From the NCBI GenBank assembly GCA_030374805.1, contig JARGSG010000207.1, forward strand, positions 992,001-1,056,000: 64,000 bases of DNA. Reading direction: 5' to 3'. This DNA is from Gracilaria gracilis (taxonomy: Eukaryota > Rhodophyta > Florideophyceae > Gracilariales > Gracilariaceae). Made by a program: the position numbers and the translations under genes. Every line of letters starts with the position of its first letter. Positions within the stretch are counted from its first letter, which is position 1. Below, one piece after another: positions 1-10,078 of this stretch. A model generated the notes under the pieces. The model was not told where the DNA came from. It searched no databases and was given only the letters and a program-made list of their open reading frames with translations.

Positions 1-68
1 ACGCCGTGGGCGACGCGAGCACTGCACGCGTCTCCACTGCACGCGCCTCTTGTTTACGTTATGGAAAG

Positions 69-107
69 CACGTGCGCACGTGCGCTTACCCCGCGCGCGC
101 TGATTGG
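69..107. promoter_or_regulatory. Two G-boxes and an inverted CCAAT box
   Basis: CACGTG occurs twice (69-74 and 77-82), separated by CG, forming a 14-bp palindrome. TGATTGG at 101-107 is the reverse complement of CCAATCA, a heptamer also found upstream of three other genes in the window. The surroundings are GC-rich, as in the other promoters here. It may serve a gene lying left of the window; the ribokinase start is about 850 bp away. Confidence 0.3.
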
Positions 108-893
108 ACTGTGCGTGAGCACACGGGCAGCTCATTGGATGCGCCGCCAGCATGTGGTGGTTGTAGGCGACGCTTGGCATTTTTCAGCAGTGGTTCCAGT
201 TGACGGGGTCACACGTCCAAAAGGGGCAACAGATAAATACATAAACCGATAGAAACCGAACCACAAAAGCACAAGACCTCAGGTCCCCAATTAGAGGGCT
301 AGCCGTCTATTAGAAGGTTGAAGGCTTTAGCTCTCTTCATCCCTCTGGAGTGCTCTCCACGCTCCAAACTCCTAACCTCGTATACGCCCCGGGTGCGTCC
401 CTACCTTCCTCTTGCAGCTCCACAGCTGGCAGGTGGCTCACATTCACATTCACATTCACATTCACAACCATCACACCAACTTGTTCAATTACGTCATGTT
501 AGTATGTAGCTACCAGTACCAAACATGTGCAGTACAGTACACCATGATGGCAACTTCGGTACTTGTACCTTCCTCAAAACGAGTTAAACCGCCTCCACAT
601 CTCGCATCTCGGGAGCAAACTAACCGCTACAAGATAGTGTAGCTATGCATTGCAATGCTGAGCAACTGAAAACGACGATGCCAGTGTCCCCATAACATGC
701 CCAAGAATGACAAATCCAGTTTACAGTACCCTTGTAGCTACCCTGCACCCTCGCTTGTTTTTTTTTGTTCTCGAGCACGTTGGTCAACACTGTCAACGAT
801 CGAGGCGCGCGCCTCAACTCTTTCAGTTGGTGACCTCTTTGACCTTTGTTGTGATACACTACGTGGAGCTTAGTTGGCATACAATGCCAAGCA
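108..893. other. Intergenic stretch, no gene recognised
   Basis: I see no convincing coding sequence. It holds a short microsatellite, (CATTCA)x4 at 441-464. The open frames present are short and have no family resemblance. Confidence 0.5.
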
Positions 894-908
894 GTGACGT
901 AACGTCAC
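894..908. promoter_or_regulatory. CRE/bZIP-like palindrome upstream of ribokinase
   Basis: GTGACGT-A-ACGTCAC is an inverted repeat with 7-bp arms around one base. It contains the TGACGT core bound by bZIP (CREB/ATF-type) factors. It ends 42 bp before the ribokinase ATG, so it lies in the core promoter or 5' UTR. Binding is inference. Confidence 0.4.
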
Positions 909-950
909 AACATCGTCGTCTCGTTGTGTGAACCAACTCCAACATTCGTC

Positions 951-1928
951 ATGCCAGCAAACCAAGTGTTTGTCATATCATCCATCAACCAAGACATCAC
1001 TCTCTCACTTGCATCATTCCCGGCTGCCGGAGAAACCGTACTAGCGCGGTCGAAAACAGTGTCACTTGGCGGAAAGGGTGCCAACGCCGCCGTGGCAGCG
1101 GCGAGATCACGATACGCACTGTCCGTACACCTGGTGTCTGCCATTGGACCGGATGGCACCGCGTTGTTAAACGTGTTGCGTCAGTATCGCGTGGACGTTT
1201 CGCAGGTTGCGCTCATTGAGAAGGGCACCACGGGAACTGCTGTGATTCTACTTGACGCCGACAGTGGTGAGAATCGAATCGTCGTGGCGCCTGGTGCTAA
1301 CAAACATGTTAGCACGGCGTTGTGCGAACGCGTTTATGAGTGGTTACCGGGGGCGGTTGTGGTTCTCCACTTGGAGATTGGTCATGATGTGGTTCAACAG
1401 GTAGCAATGGATGCGTTCACCAACGACAGTTTGGTGGTTTTCAATCCCAGTCCTGTGCCTACGAACAAGTCAATGTTACTCGAAGGCAATGCACCAATCT
1501 GGAAGCACGTGCACGTTATCATCGTGAACGAAATCGAGATTCAGCAGCTGTGTGGCGTAGGACTGCAAGTGGACGGCGCACGTGCGCCAAGCGAAGCATG
1601 CTCCGCGGCAATTGGAGCGTTCAGAAGGCGGTGCAGGCCGGACGTGAAGCTGGTAGTCACGCTCGGCAAACACGGTGTGGTATACTCCGAACGAGAGACG
1701 AGCATCGAGTTCGTGCCGGCGATTGCGGTGGAGAGGGTGGTGGACACCACGGGCGCCGGTGACACGTTCACGGGCTATCTGGCAGCGGCACTGAGCGCGG
1801 GAGTGGCGTTCGACCGGTGCGTCAAGACAGCGGTGGCGGCGGCAGGGCTGTGCGTGAGCAAGAAAGGCGCGGCGGATTCCATCCCGGCGATCTCGCAAGT
1901 CGAAGCAACGATGATGCTTCGCGACTAG
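951..1928 (+). CDS. Ribokinase (PfkB family sugar kinase)
   Basis: A 325-residue protein that would phosphorylate D-ribose at O5 with ATP, feeding ribose into the pentose phosphate and nucleotide pathways. The N-terminal PfkB signature GGKGANAAVAAARS lies near residue 40. The C-terminal signature DTTGAGDTFTGYLAAAL near residues 265-280 contains the GAGD anion hole with the catalytic Asp. Length matches the roughly 300-residue ribokinase family. The frame is open slightly upstream but without an ATG, so the ATG at 951 is the natural start. No intron is needed and no transit peptide is evident, which suggests the cytosol. Another PfkB substrate cannot be excluded, but the GGKGAN form favours ribokinase. 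Confidence 0.88.
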   Translation: MPANQVFVISSINQDITLSLASFPAAGETVLARSKTVSLGGKGANAAVAAARSRYALSVHLVSAIGPDGTALLNVLRQYRVDVSQVALIEKGTTGTAVILLDADSGENRIVVAPGANKHVSTALCERVYEWLPGAVVVLHLEIGHDVVQQVAMDAFTNDSLVVFNPSPVPTNKSMLLEGNAPIWKHVHVIIVNEIEIQQLCGVGLQVDGARAPSEACSAAIGAFRRRCRPDVKLVVTLGKHGVVYSERETSIEFVPAIAVERVVDTTGAGDTFTGYLAAALSAGVAFDRCVKTAVAAAGLCVSKKGAADSIPAISQVEATMMLRD

Positions 1929-2048
1929 AAATCTACTGTAGATAGACAACAGCTTTCCGCGGGGGTGTGTGCAGCTGCATGCACGGAGTAAACACGCGTG
2001 CAAACGGTGTAAGCGGCGAGGTCCGCCGACTTGGCTGCGCGGGCGCCG

Positions 2049-2100
2049 CCAATCAGCGCGCCCAAAACGGCGCGCCCAAAACGGGCGCGCCCAAAAGGGG
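2049..2100. promoter_or_regulatory. CCAAT box followed by a GC-rich tandem repeat
   Basis: CCAATCA at 2049-2055 is followed by three copies of a 14-15 bp unit built on GCGCGCCCAAAA (2056-2100), then the inverted form CGCGTTTTGC at 2101-2110. It lies in the 840-bp gap before the PNUTS-like gene. The rest of the gap (1929-2772) is GC-rich and then pyrimidine-rich and holds no gene I recognise. It probably belongs to the promoter of that gene. Confidence 0.4.
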
Positions 2101-2772
2101 CGCGTTTTGCAACGGATTGCGCGCGATGCGCGGCGTGTCGTTGCCGTCGCGCCAGTCGGTCGACACGCGCGCAAAAAGCCACGCGCGCCAGTCGTTGCGT
2201 CTTCTGCGCGCCGCGCTGCTGCGAGTTTGTTGGGTGGAGAGCAGCTGTTTTGGCCAGTCCTTTCTCCGTCCAGCTTCGTCGTTCGCGTCGCTCCCCGCTT
2301 CTTTGTGGCCTGCGCCTTCGCTCGTTCTCTCCTCCCCCCTTCCCCTCCCCCCTTTTCTCGCGCGTTTTCGTCGCAGTCGCGGCGCTCTTCTGTCCAGTTG
2401 TGAACCCCGGTCGTTCGCTGCGCTGCCAGCGCGCTTAGATATATCTGTCTTGTCTGTGTCGCTACCAACGCTTCACATCGTTGTCGTTGTGGCTAGTAGT
2501 TAACTCTCCCACCTAATCCTGTGGCATCACTGCCCGCCTCTGAATATCCTCCCCAAGTCAAACACCTTCTGCACTCCCTCTCAGACTTGCCACTCTCGTA
2601 GCAGAACAAACCTCCCCTCCCTTACCTAACGCCCTGCATGCAACAGCGCCGCGTCCCTCTCGAGTAGTACTTGCTACTCCACGCCCAGTCTCACCGTATT
2701 TCCCCCGTCTCGCACCGAGACGGCACCCCTCCCGCGCTACAAAAAGCGTCGTCAACCCAAACTTGACAAACG

Positions 2773-5673
2773 ATGGCAAACACTCCGCACCGACAATCCA
2801 TCCTTCAAACCCCTCATTTCCCCTCCGCACCCGATGCATCACCCCATCTACAACCGATCAGACCCTATACCCCCACCACCGCCATCGAAGCCATGGCCCC
2901 TGCTGAAAACGTGATTCCACACGCTACCCCTGTCATCACCTCACCTTCGCCTCATCAAAGCGTACAAGGGCATCCTGTGGCGCCGTCCATGTCGAACCAC
3001 ATGTTACACTCAATACCGCAGCTTGTGTCCACTACTGCCTCACCTTCCGCATCCTCTCACGTCACTTCTTCCGAACTTAACCCGTCCATTCCATCTGCTC
3101 AATCTCATCGAAATGCCGTCGATTCTTTATCCTCCGCGCCCTTGAATCAACCGTCTCAAACAGCTAGCGCTGTTGATCGAGCACAGCTTCCGACCAGTAA
3201 CCACGTTGGACCCATTCATCAGATCCCCCACAGTGTGTCCTCATCGCCATCATTGCAACGTTCTTCTGAAGTGGTATCGTCAATTGCCAAACAGGTCGGT
3301 TCTCAACTACAACTTGCGAGACCACGTAAGACCAATCCGGTTCTCAAGCAACAGCTTTTGTCGCGGTCTTCCAATCTCGTTGCAAACGCACAATCCGTCC
3401 CTGTTCGCTCCACATCGCCAACTGGTGGTGCCGTCGTCATTCGGCCGTCTATAGCGTCGATCAAGAAGGCCGTCAAACCTGGTATGAGGCAGAAGACTTT
3501 GGATACGCTCAAAGAAGCTCCATTGATGTAAGTTTTTGTACATTTACATTCCCACAGCTGTTTTTCTTCGTTTCTCAGTTCCCCAACTCTCGTGCATAAC
3601 TCTAACCACCTTGTTCTATTTCCTAAAACCACCGTCCAATATGCACATCCATTGCTCTTTTTCTACTTTTAAAGGAAAAGAACAGTTCTCCCGATGAAAG
3701 AGGTCACAGCAAGCACACAGGAAGTGGGTTCATCAAGAATAAAACGGCAAAAGCTCACTCATACCGAACCAAGTACAAAACAAGCTGAAGGTAAGGAGCA
3801 CTTGAAGCACAAGTCGGTCACGGCGCCTATTAAGGGTACCGCTCTAAAGCTGTCGGCAATGACGTCAAGATTGTCGGCCAATTCTAAACCGCCGGGCGAA
3901 GCACAAGCAAGCTCTAGTGGTGCTTTGCTCCCGATGTTGCGCAGCAGTCCTGTTGAGGTTGCTCGCTCCCCGACAGAAATCGGGCGCTCAAAGCAGCAAA
4001 CCCCTCCGGTTTCTATGCTTGTTAGTAAAAAGGTTGAGGATGTTGTTTCGCGAAACTCGCCCACAAAGAGTGTTGGCAATCCTGAAGACGAGAAGGAAGA
4101 GTCAGACACTACCGCTAAAGAGAAGGAGTCATCCCCCAAGCTCGATAAAAAGAGGAAGCGCAGGAAGATTTCGTGGGCTGTACCTGAGAAACTCGAAGAA
4201 GTTCACTTTATTGACACTCGTGCGGATTTGATCAAGTCTTGGGATCCAGACTTTCAGATTACTTTACCCTTTGCTCAGACTACGTTGCAAATGTTCCAGG
4301 CTGCACAGCAAGCAGAGGCATCGGCACAGAGCGGTAGTGTAGGGGATGGCAAAGGTGTTAAAGGTGGCATTCAGATACGAAGCAAACCGAAGCTTTCAAC
4401 ATTCGAGGAGGCGAGGAAGCGAGAACATGAAATGGAATTGGAGCGAGCAAGACGTGCTCGCGAGGAGCAGCAGAAGAGACTTGATTCAATGTGTCCCAAG
4501 CGACCATGGCGGCGGCCACTAGCAATTGTGTTACCTGCGGAATGTCGCAAGGACCCAGCTGAAATAGAAGATTACAGTATAATCGATGACGAACAACTTC
4601 TGTTCATGAACTTTAATGAACCAAACCATACATCTCCACAGTCACCTGTGCTGGTGGGGCAAGGTTCTCGTGGGTCTCGTTTTGCAGAGGTTCCCGTTAT
4701 TCCTCTTTCCGATGGAAGCACCAGAGATGAAGGGACCTCTTCTTCCCACTCCCCGCCATACGCTTCTCAGCAGGATGCTCAGGAGTACTACAATGCATCA
4801 AATTCGAATTCGTACAGAGGAAATCGAGACGCAGCAAACTATGAGACCCCCATGAATCTATCAAACAGTGGTAGCCATCACTATGGTATTCGCAATATTG
4901 AAACTGATGATCGAATTGCTCAAGCGAACTACAGGGAAGGCGCCAAGGAAAGAAATAATTATCACAACCCCATTCTCGGAGTCAACCCTGCAGGTGTTCG
5001 ACACATCTTGGCCGTTCTCAAAGAATCAGGGGTACTGAAGCCTAAGCCTGACAATTCGAACCAAGGCCATAGTGGGCGTCAAGGCACTGGTTTTGAACAG
5101 CAGCAGAACGATAGTCGGCATGCATACCATGTACAGAACGAACCCCAAAGCCGGGACACGCGGGCCGCTGAAAGTGCGACATATAACGCTAATAATGATC
5201 ATCGCAATACTAATGTTCCGCTTAATAGATCGCCACCTCATCCGTCAGGGCAAGCAGAGCCTCCACACGTGAGGAATCACGGGCCACAAATGAAACCACC
5301 GACATTTGTTCCCGGGATGCAGCACCCTGGGCCCATGGAAGGGATGCCGTTTCCGATGCCGCCCCTCCACCCTCCTCCTTTAGGTATGCCTCCCAATATG
5401 CTACCACTCGGATTTGGTTTACCACTGCCAATGGGTATGCCACCGATGGGCATGCATCTTCCTATGCATCCTGGTGCCATGTCAATGAATGGTCCCGGAC
5501 AGGATATGGGAATGGCGAACATCCCCAACCGTAGGCCCCCACTCAGCAACGGAAGGGTCGACGGTTTAATGCGACCAAAGCAAAAACCTTTGAAACAAAG
5601 AAAACGTTGTAAGTACTTTGGAACAAAACAAGGATGTCGAGATGGGAACGCTTGCATGTTTGCGCATAATTAA
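2773..5673 (+). CDS. PNUTS-like PP1 regulatory protein with CCCH zinc finger
   Basis: Two exons, 2773-3527 and 3675-5673, separated by a 147-bp intron (GTAAGT...AAAG). The codon split by the intron becomes ATG and the frame continues, giving about 917 residues. A basic stretch leads into RKISW (about residue 415), a PP1-docking RVxF-type motif. It is followed by about 120 residues matching the PNUTS (PPP1R10) layout: acidic-hydrophobic, then charged helix, then a WRRP segment. The extreme C-terminus is a CCCH finger with spacing C-x8-C-x5-C-x3-H, where PNUTS also has one. Between them is a Met/Pro-rich region. PNUTS targets PP1 to RNA polymerase II for transcription termination. The N-terminal 250 residues are Ser/Pro-rich and I do not see the TFIIS-N domain of animal PNUTS. 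The role is inferred from architecture. Confidence 0.65.
3528..3674 (+). other. Spliceosomal intron of the PNUTS-like gene
   Basis: The donor GTAAGT follows codon position 2 and the acceptor AAAG ends in a pyrimidine-rich context. Removing it joins both long open frames in phase. Without splicing the first exon runs into a stop within the intron start. Confidence 0.8.
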
Positions 5674-6619
5674 GCAGCTGACAAGAGTTGTGAGCCTGTG
5701 GCTCAACCTTCTTGGGGGAGGTTTAGTTCTAGGTCGTCTACTCAAATGGTACACATAACTCCTCAGTCTCGCAAACGAGCCCGTTTTTCATGAGAAAGCC
5801 TAAATACTCTGCGCCAAGCTGATGACAGGCAAACAGATCCTGTGAAATGGCTTACTTCTTGTGATATGCTCCCTACAGTCTCCCTTCTCACTGATGGATA
5901 TACTGGTATTCGTATAGGTCAAAAGTTAAGCATACACTTCGGTTATCTTCAACAAACGGATGGGTCTTTTCCTTTGGAGCTGCAATACGATGATGCACGG
6001 ATTGAATGATTCATTTTTTTTCCAAGAGTATCTTGGTCTCCTGTCCAGAACTTGTGGCCAAACTCCAGGAACCTCAATGTCTCTCTTTTGAAACATGCCA
6101 GGCTTAAGGACGTCCCCACACAGTTGTGAACCAGGCAACCGATATGTAACAGTTATGTGAGATCCAGATCAGATATCACAGATTCTGTGGTCTAATGAAC
6201 CAGTTGCGATCGAGTCCCTTCACGGCACAAGACTGGGCCTCACACAAAGCACTGCGATTTTCATTTGGAAGCAAGTATCTTAGACTATTATCACGCAACG
6301 ACCTTCCGCTGACTTCTATTGTAGAGGGCTTTGTGCTCTACCAAGTTGCAAGTACTAGCCGCCATATACAGTATCTACTCCTATGCTAACTGCACTTTGT
6401 TGTTAAGCGTAGCTCTGAACTATAGCAAGACATCCATGGTGAACGACTCTTGTAAAAACCTTAATAGAGTAGGTCTTCGCCCATGATTTCGGTGTCCCAC
6501 AAGGCTACGGACATCATAAAACCTTCCCTTCTTTTTGCCGCATTTGCTTTTTCGCAGTTTAGTAATCGAAGACTGTGTGCGCTGTATAGAGAAGATGACA
6601 ACGATGGTTTCAGGCTCCG
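5674..6619. other. Intergenic, 3' side of the PNUTS-like gene
   Basis: No gene recognised. The sequence is AT-richer than the neighbouring coding regions and contains only short open frames. Confidence 0.5.
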
Positions 6620-7028
6620 TCAAACTGTTTCTTTCCTTGCTACACAAACGTAGTTCACCAACACCACAAGTTGCTTCCGACGACAATTATAACGCTCTTT
6701 CGCTAGTTCATCTACAATATCATTCTTGGAGATTTCGCAGTGACTACCGGGAATGTAGTTTGGAAATGACTTCGCACTTTTCCTCTTCTCCCGCTGCACT
6801 GAATGTGACTGTAGACGAAGAGAGGCATGTAAACTTTTCTTTCGATACGCATACTTTACGTTTACTTTGCGGTACATGCAATTTGCCTTCACTTAGTAGG
6901 CCTGCCTTCTCTATGCTGGAAGCAATTGAAACTGATCTGCGGTCGGGTCGTTCAGACTTGCGAAGATGAAAATATGTAAACCCAAGAACTATTGAGCTCG
7001 CGGCAGCCTTAACAGCTACAACATGCAA
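6620..7028 (-). mobile_element. Degraded LINE RNase H fragment
   Basis: On the minus strand, overlapping open frames read like a decayed RNase H domain of a non-LTR retrotransposon. One piece ends VSIASSIEKAGLL, resembling the segment around the catalytic Asp. A downstream piece, IPGSHCEISKNDIVDELAKE, resembles the conserved pattern of a Pro-Gly-His segment followed by N-x-x-x-D-x-LAK. The frames do not join without a shift, so this is a relic. It fits a LINE with RT-RNase H layout such as the one whose 3' end lies at 9782-10066, but it could belong to another family. Confidence 0.4.
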
Positions 7029-7648
7029 AACGGGCTAAGCAGAGCGCAGATCGTGCTGCATGGTCCTCTCAGCTTCATCTGAGACTTGCGATCATCCCAT
7101 TGAGAGTATTTCGATTGTTCTCCGTTTACGGAGACTTTGTAAACACATACTTAATTGCTCACAGTGTCTCAGCAGTTGTGGTCGTACCACAGCAGCGATC
7201 TAGCTCAAACATTTTGCATACGTGACGCTTACACATGTTTCCCTACCACGGAGCGGGAAGCAGTAAAGTTCATGGGCATGTGTATTTTATACATCAACTT
7301 TCAGGTATGGAATTGGGTCTAGGTGGGGACGTGGAGGGGAACTGACAACGTCTCCGACTAACGGCGGAAGCTATTTTACGGTTATTAAGAGAGGTAGAGC
7401 GTTATAGAGTCGTTGCGTGACGGGAAGCTTCACGAGAACTTTTATTACAGAGTAGAGGTGCCCATTGTCGGTTTGGACACGGAGTGCTCATTTCCTGCCG
7501 CACAATTACACTCTGGTCGAAAGCTGCCCTTTGGGAACGATGGCAAGGTAGTCGTCCCCTGTGGATAGTCGAGAAACTACCTGTCTCTTCCTTGAAATCA
7601 TCAACCTTCGTAATTGGTCGCCAAGCATTTAATAACTTCTTAAGTACC

Positions 7649-8816
7649 ATGTCAACGCCAAGGCAGAGCCCACTATTCGAGAACATCGAGAAGTTCCCCA
7701 GAGGCCGGGTGCAAGTCTTCCCGTTATGTACGGCATCTAACACCAAGAGCCTTTTCGGGAAAACAAAGCGCAAAATGGCAGATCGCCACTGCGGGAAATG
7801 GACCGCCCTGATCGTCTTGAATCTATTCGTGTTTTGCGCTTCTGGAGGACTTATTTTGTCGAACAATTACAAAACAGTTCGAACGTCTGATGTTTCGTTG
7901 GAGAAACCAGTGGAAGCCACTGCTTTACGCAACCGGCTCGACTGGGAGCATGAAGAACTCCCAAATTTCTGCAGCGAGATTATCAAGTCTCCGCAGCCGC
8001 TGAGGAAGAACTGCTCAACTGCTCCGAATATTAAAGGTGCTCCAAAATGCAATCCTGATCGAGCGATGATGTTCTCGCAGTATGGAGAAGATTACTATCT
8101 TTACACGAGGCATTTCTCGAAGCTCAACAGACCGGGAGTGTACTTAGATATTGCTACAAATGAGTACGTGTTGCTGGCCAAGTTTCGCAGTTTTTGAAGA
8201 GCAGCCCTTGTTCTGACCAAAGTAACTCTCAACTCCTTTCTTTCATTCAACGGAGTGCAGTGCGATAGGTATTTCAAACACCTACTTCATGGACCGATGT
8301 CTATCTTGGAGGGGGATTTGTATTGAAGCAAATGCAAAGTACTACGAAGGGATCCATCGTCAACGATCTTGTGCTTTGATACCGACATGTGTCAGTGATA
8401 AAGACGGGGTGACAGTCGAGTTTGCACTCTCAGGTCCGGGCAGTGGTGTGGTGTCGACCCATCGACAAGGAAAAATAATTCAGGAACGAGCTGGTGCAGT
8501 CGTTAAGAAGAAGTGCGTCACTATCATGCCCCAGTTGCAAAGATATGGCGTGCAAGAGGTTGATTATCTCAATTTAGACGTCGAAGGACACGAACTCACA
8601 GTTCTGAAGAGCTTTGACTTTGACAAGGTCAAGGTCAAAGTAATCTCAATTGAGATCCCTTCATCGACAAAGGACGAAATTCGAGAGTTGCTTGCAAAGA
8701 ATAGATTCGTGAGGCATTATAATGAAGAACCCTCGGATGGGGTAGAAGGAATGCCTATCTATCCCGGAAACGAGTTTTACCTGCATTCTGACGTCGTATG
8801 GGGACACCCGGAATAG
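7649..8816 (+). CDS. FkbM-type methyltransferase with N-terminal membrane anchor
   Basis: Two exons, 7649-8163 and 8261-8816, with a 97-bp intron (GTACGT...GCAG). Splicing creates DIATNDAIGISNTYF, the expected S-adenosylmethionine-binding motif of FkbM methyltransferases (D-I-G-A-N-D followed by S-N-T). The product has 356 residues. The frame is open 5' of 7649 but without an earlier ATG. Around residues 50-70 a hydrophobic span (ALIVLNLFVFCASGGLIL) would act as a signal anchor, suggesting a type II Golgi or ER membrane enzyme with a lumenal catalytic domain. Later family features are CIEAN, YLNLDVEGHE (acidic catalytic region) and VISIEIPSS. FkbM enzymes O-methylate sugars, so a role in cell-wall or secreted polysaccharide modification is plausible; the substrate is unknown. 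Confidence 0.75.
8164..8260 (+). other. Spliceosomal intron of the FkbM gene
   Basis: The 97-bp intron interrupts the codon for the Asp of the SAM-binding motif (GA|T). The donor is GTACGT and the acceptor GCAG follows a pyrimidine-rich tract. Only this junction restores the conserved motif. Confidence 0.8.
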
Positions 8817-9769
8817 AGAAATGGTGTAGACGAGGCCATTCTTGTCCTTTGGGAAAAACTAATCATGCTGAAGCCGGTCTCAACGCTTGTGGTTTGAAGG
8901 AAAAGATTCACTGCAGGGTTTGCACTGAAGTAGTTGTGGAACTAAGAGCTATGTAACATAGTCGTGGGCACAGCTTACACTTATGTACCTTCGTGCTTGG
9001 TAATAATAAAGTCTTGGCTCCGTGTCTCCTATTGTCCTAACAACACTTGAACGAAGAGCGAGAGCGTGAGAAAGAGGAAGAGTCGCTCAGCACTGCAAAT
9101 ATGGTGTGAGCCCACCGGCAGCGTTGATCATCGACGTATGATACTGCACATCATCCTGGAGTTCGTGCCTTCGCCGCACGCGCATGCGTTGCGGCTGCGC
9201 TTCGTGTTGCTTGGCACTCAACCACCGGCTCTCCCCGTTCTCTAGAGGTCTTTGACATCGCAACCTCCACCATTCATGGGCTTCTGGACAACAGTTGTCG
9301 TTCCCCACGAGTCCAATCTGCAAGGGTCATACGTACGCGCCACGTAGATCGGCACCGAGCACAGGCTTTCAGATGAGTCTGTGTTCCACGCAGAGGTCTT
9401 CACTAAATGTGAATACGCGGGAAGTTCCGGCCGGGAACGCTGTGCAGGTCGGCATCGCTACCAGCGTTTCGTCGCACGATCCATGGTTCGCTGGCATTAG
9501 ACACTATGTTGTAATCGAGCTAGCGCACTCACAAAAGAGAGAGAGAGGGAGAGACAATGCAGCACGCATCCCATGGTCCCATCAATGCTACAAAAGCTAA
9601 GGCCGTCTGCCGAGGATATACCGTCTGCTGCGAGTTCCGCGCATTCTCTCTAGACTGCGTTTACCCATGCAACAGTCACAAACTAGGACCTAGCCATAGG
9701 TGATGTCAGGTTCCAACATGTGATTACGAATGAAAGAGTGAGAGAGAGAGAAGTTCATCTTAAAGGCGG
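8817..9769. other. Intergenic, no gene recognised
   Basis: No supported gene. A short GA-rich microsatellite lies at about 9735-9751, just left of the LINE insertion. AATAAA near 9006 may be a polyadenylation signal for the methyltransferase. Confidence 0.4.
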
Positions 9770-9781
9770 ACATCAACCTTT

Positions 9782-10066
9782 CTTCTTCTTTATTATGGTC
9801 GGCCGCCCCTGATTTCGAGGCGGCAGTAGTTCTATCTAGAGATAGTACTCTCTCTTGAAGAAGGCCAAAAACCGTGACGGCCATTCCTTAATCATATCTA
9901 ACAACGACTTGTCTTTTCGTTCTCTAACTGTTGGTAGATCTGCGCGTCGAGCTGCGTTGGTAAGAGCGCACCGAAAAAGTACATGTTCTTCGTCTTTCTT
10001 GGTTGCCGTTCCACATTCACAACGCGTAACCGTTGAGGCATGAGCTAACCGGGTGCAGCGTTGGAA
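9782..10066 (-). mobile_element. 5'-truncated LINE insertion with 12-bp target duplication
   Basis: The insert is flanked by perfect direct repeats ACATCAACCTTT (9770-9781 and 10067-10078), a target-site duplication. Read on the minus strand it encodes the C-terminal end of a LINE polyprotein: a CCHC knuckle, CECGTATKKDEEHVLFRC (C-x-C-x9-H-x4-C), followed by a basic tail of about 40 residues. Next comes a stem-loop (GCCGCC 9802-9807 pairing with GGCGGC 9819-9824) and an A-rich tail ATAATAAAGAAGAAGAAA. Only the last 285 bp of the element were copied in, typical of incomplete target-primed reverse transcription. The same hairpin and tail recur at 59321-59363. Confidence 0.8.
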
Positions 10067-10078
10067 ACATCAACCTTT

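Noticed and set aside
6535-6969. 144-codon plus-strand frame
   Set aside because: No ATG at its start and it lies opposite the RNase H-like relic; no family resemblance.
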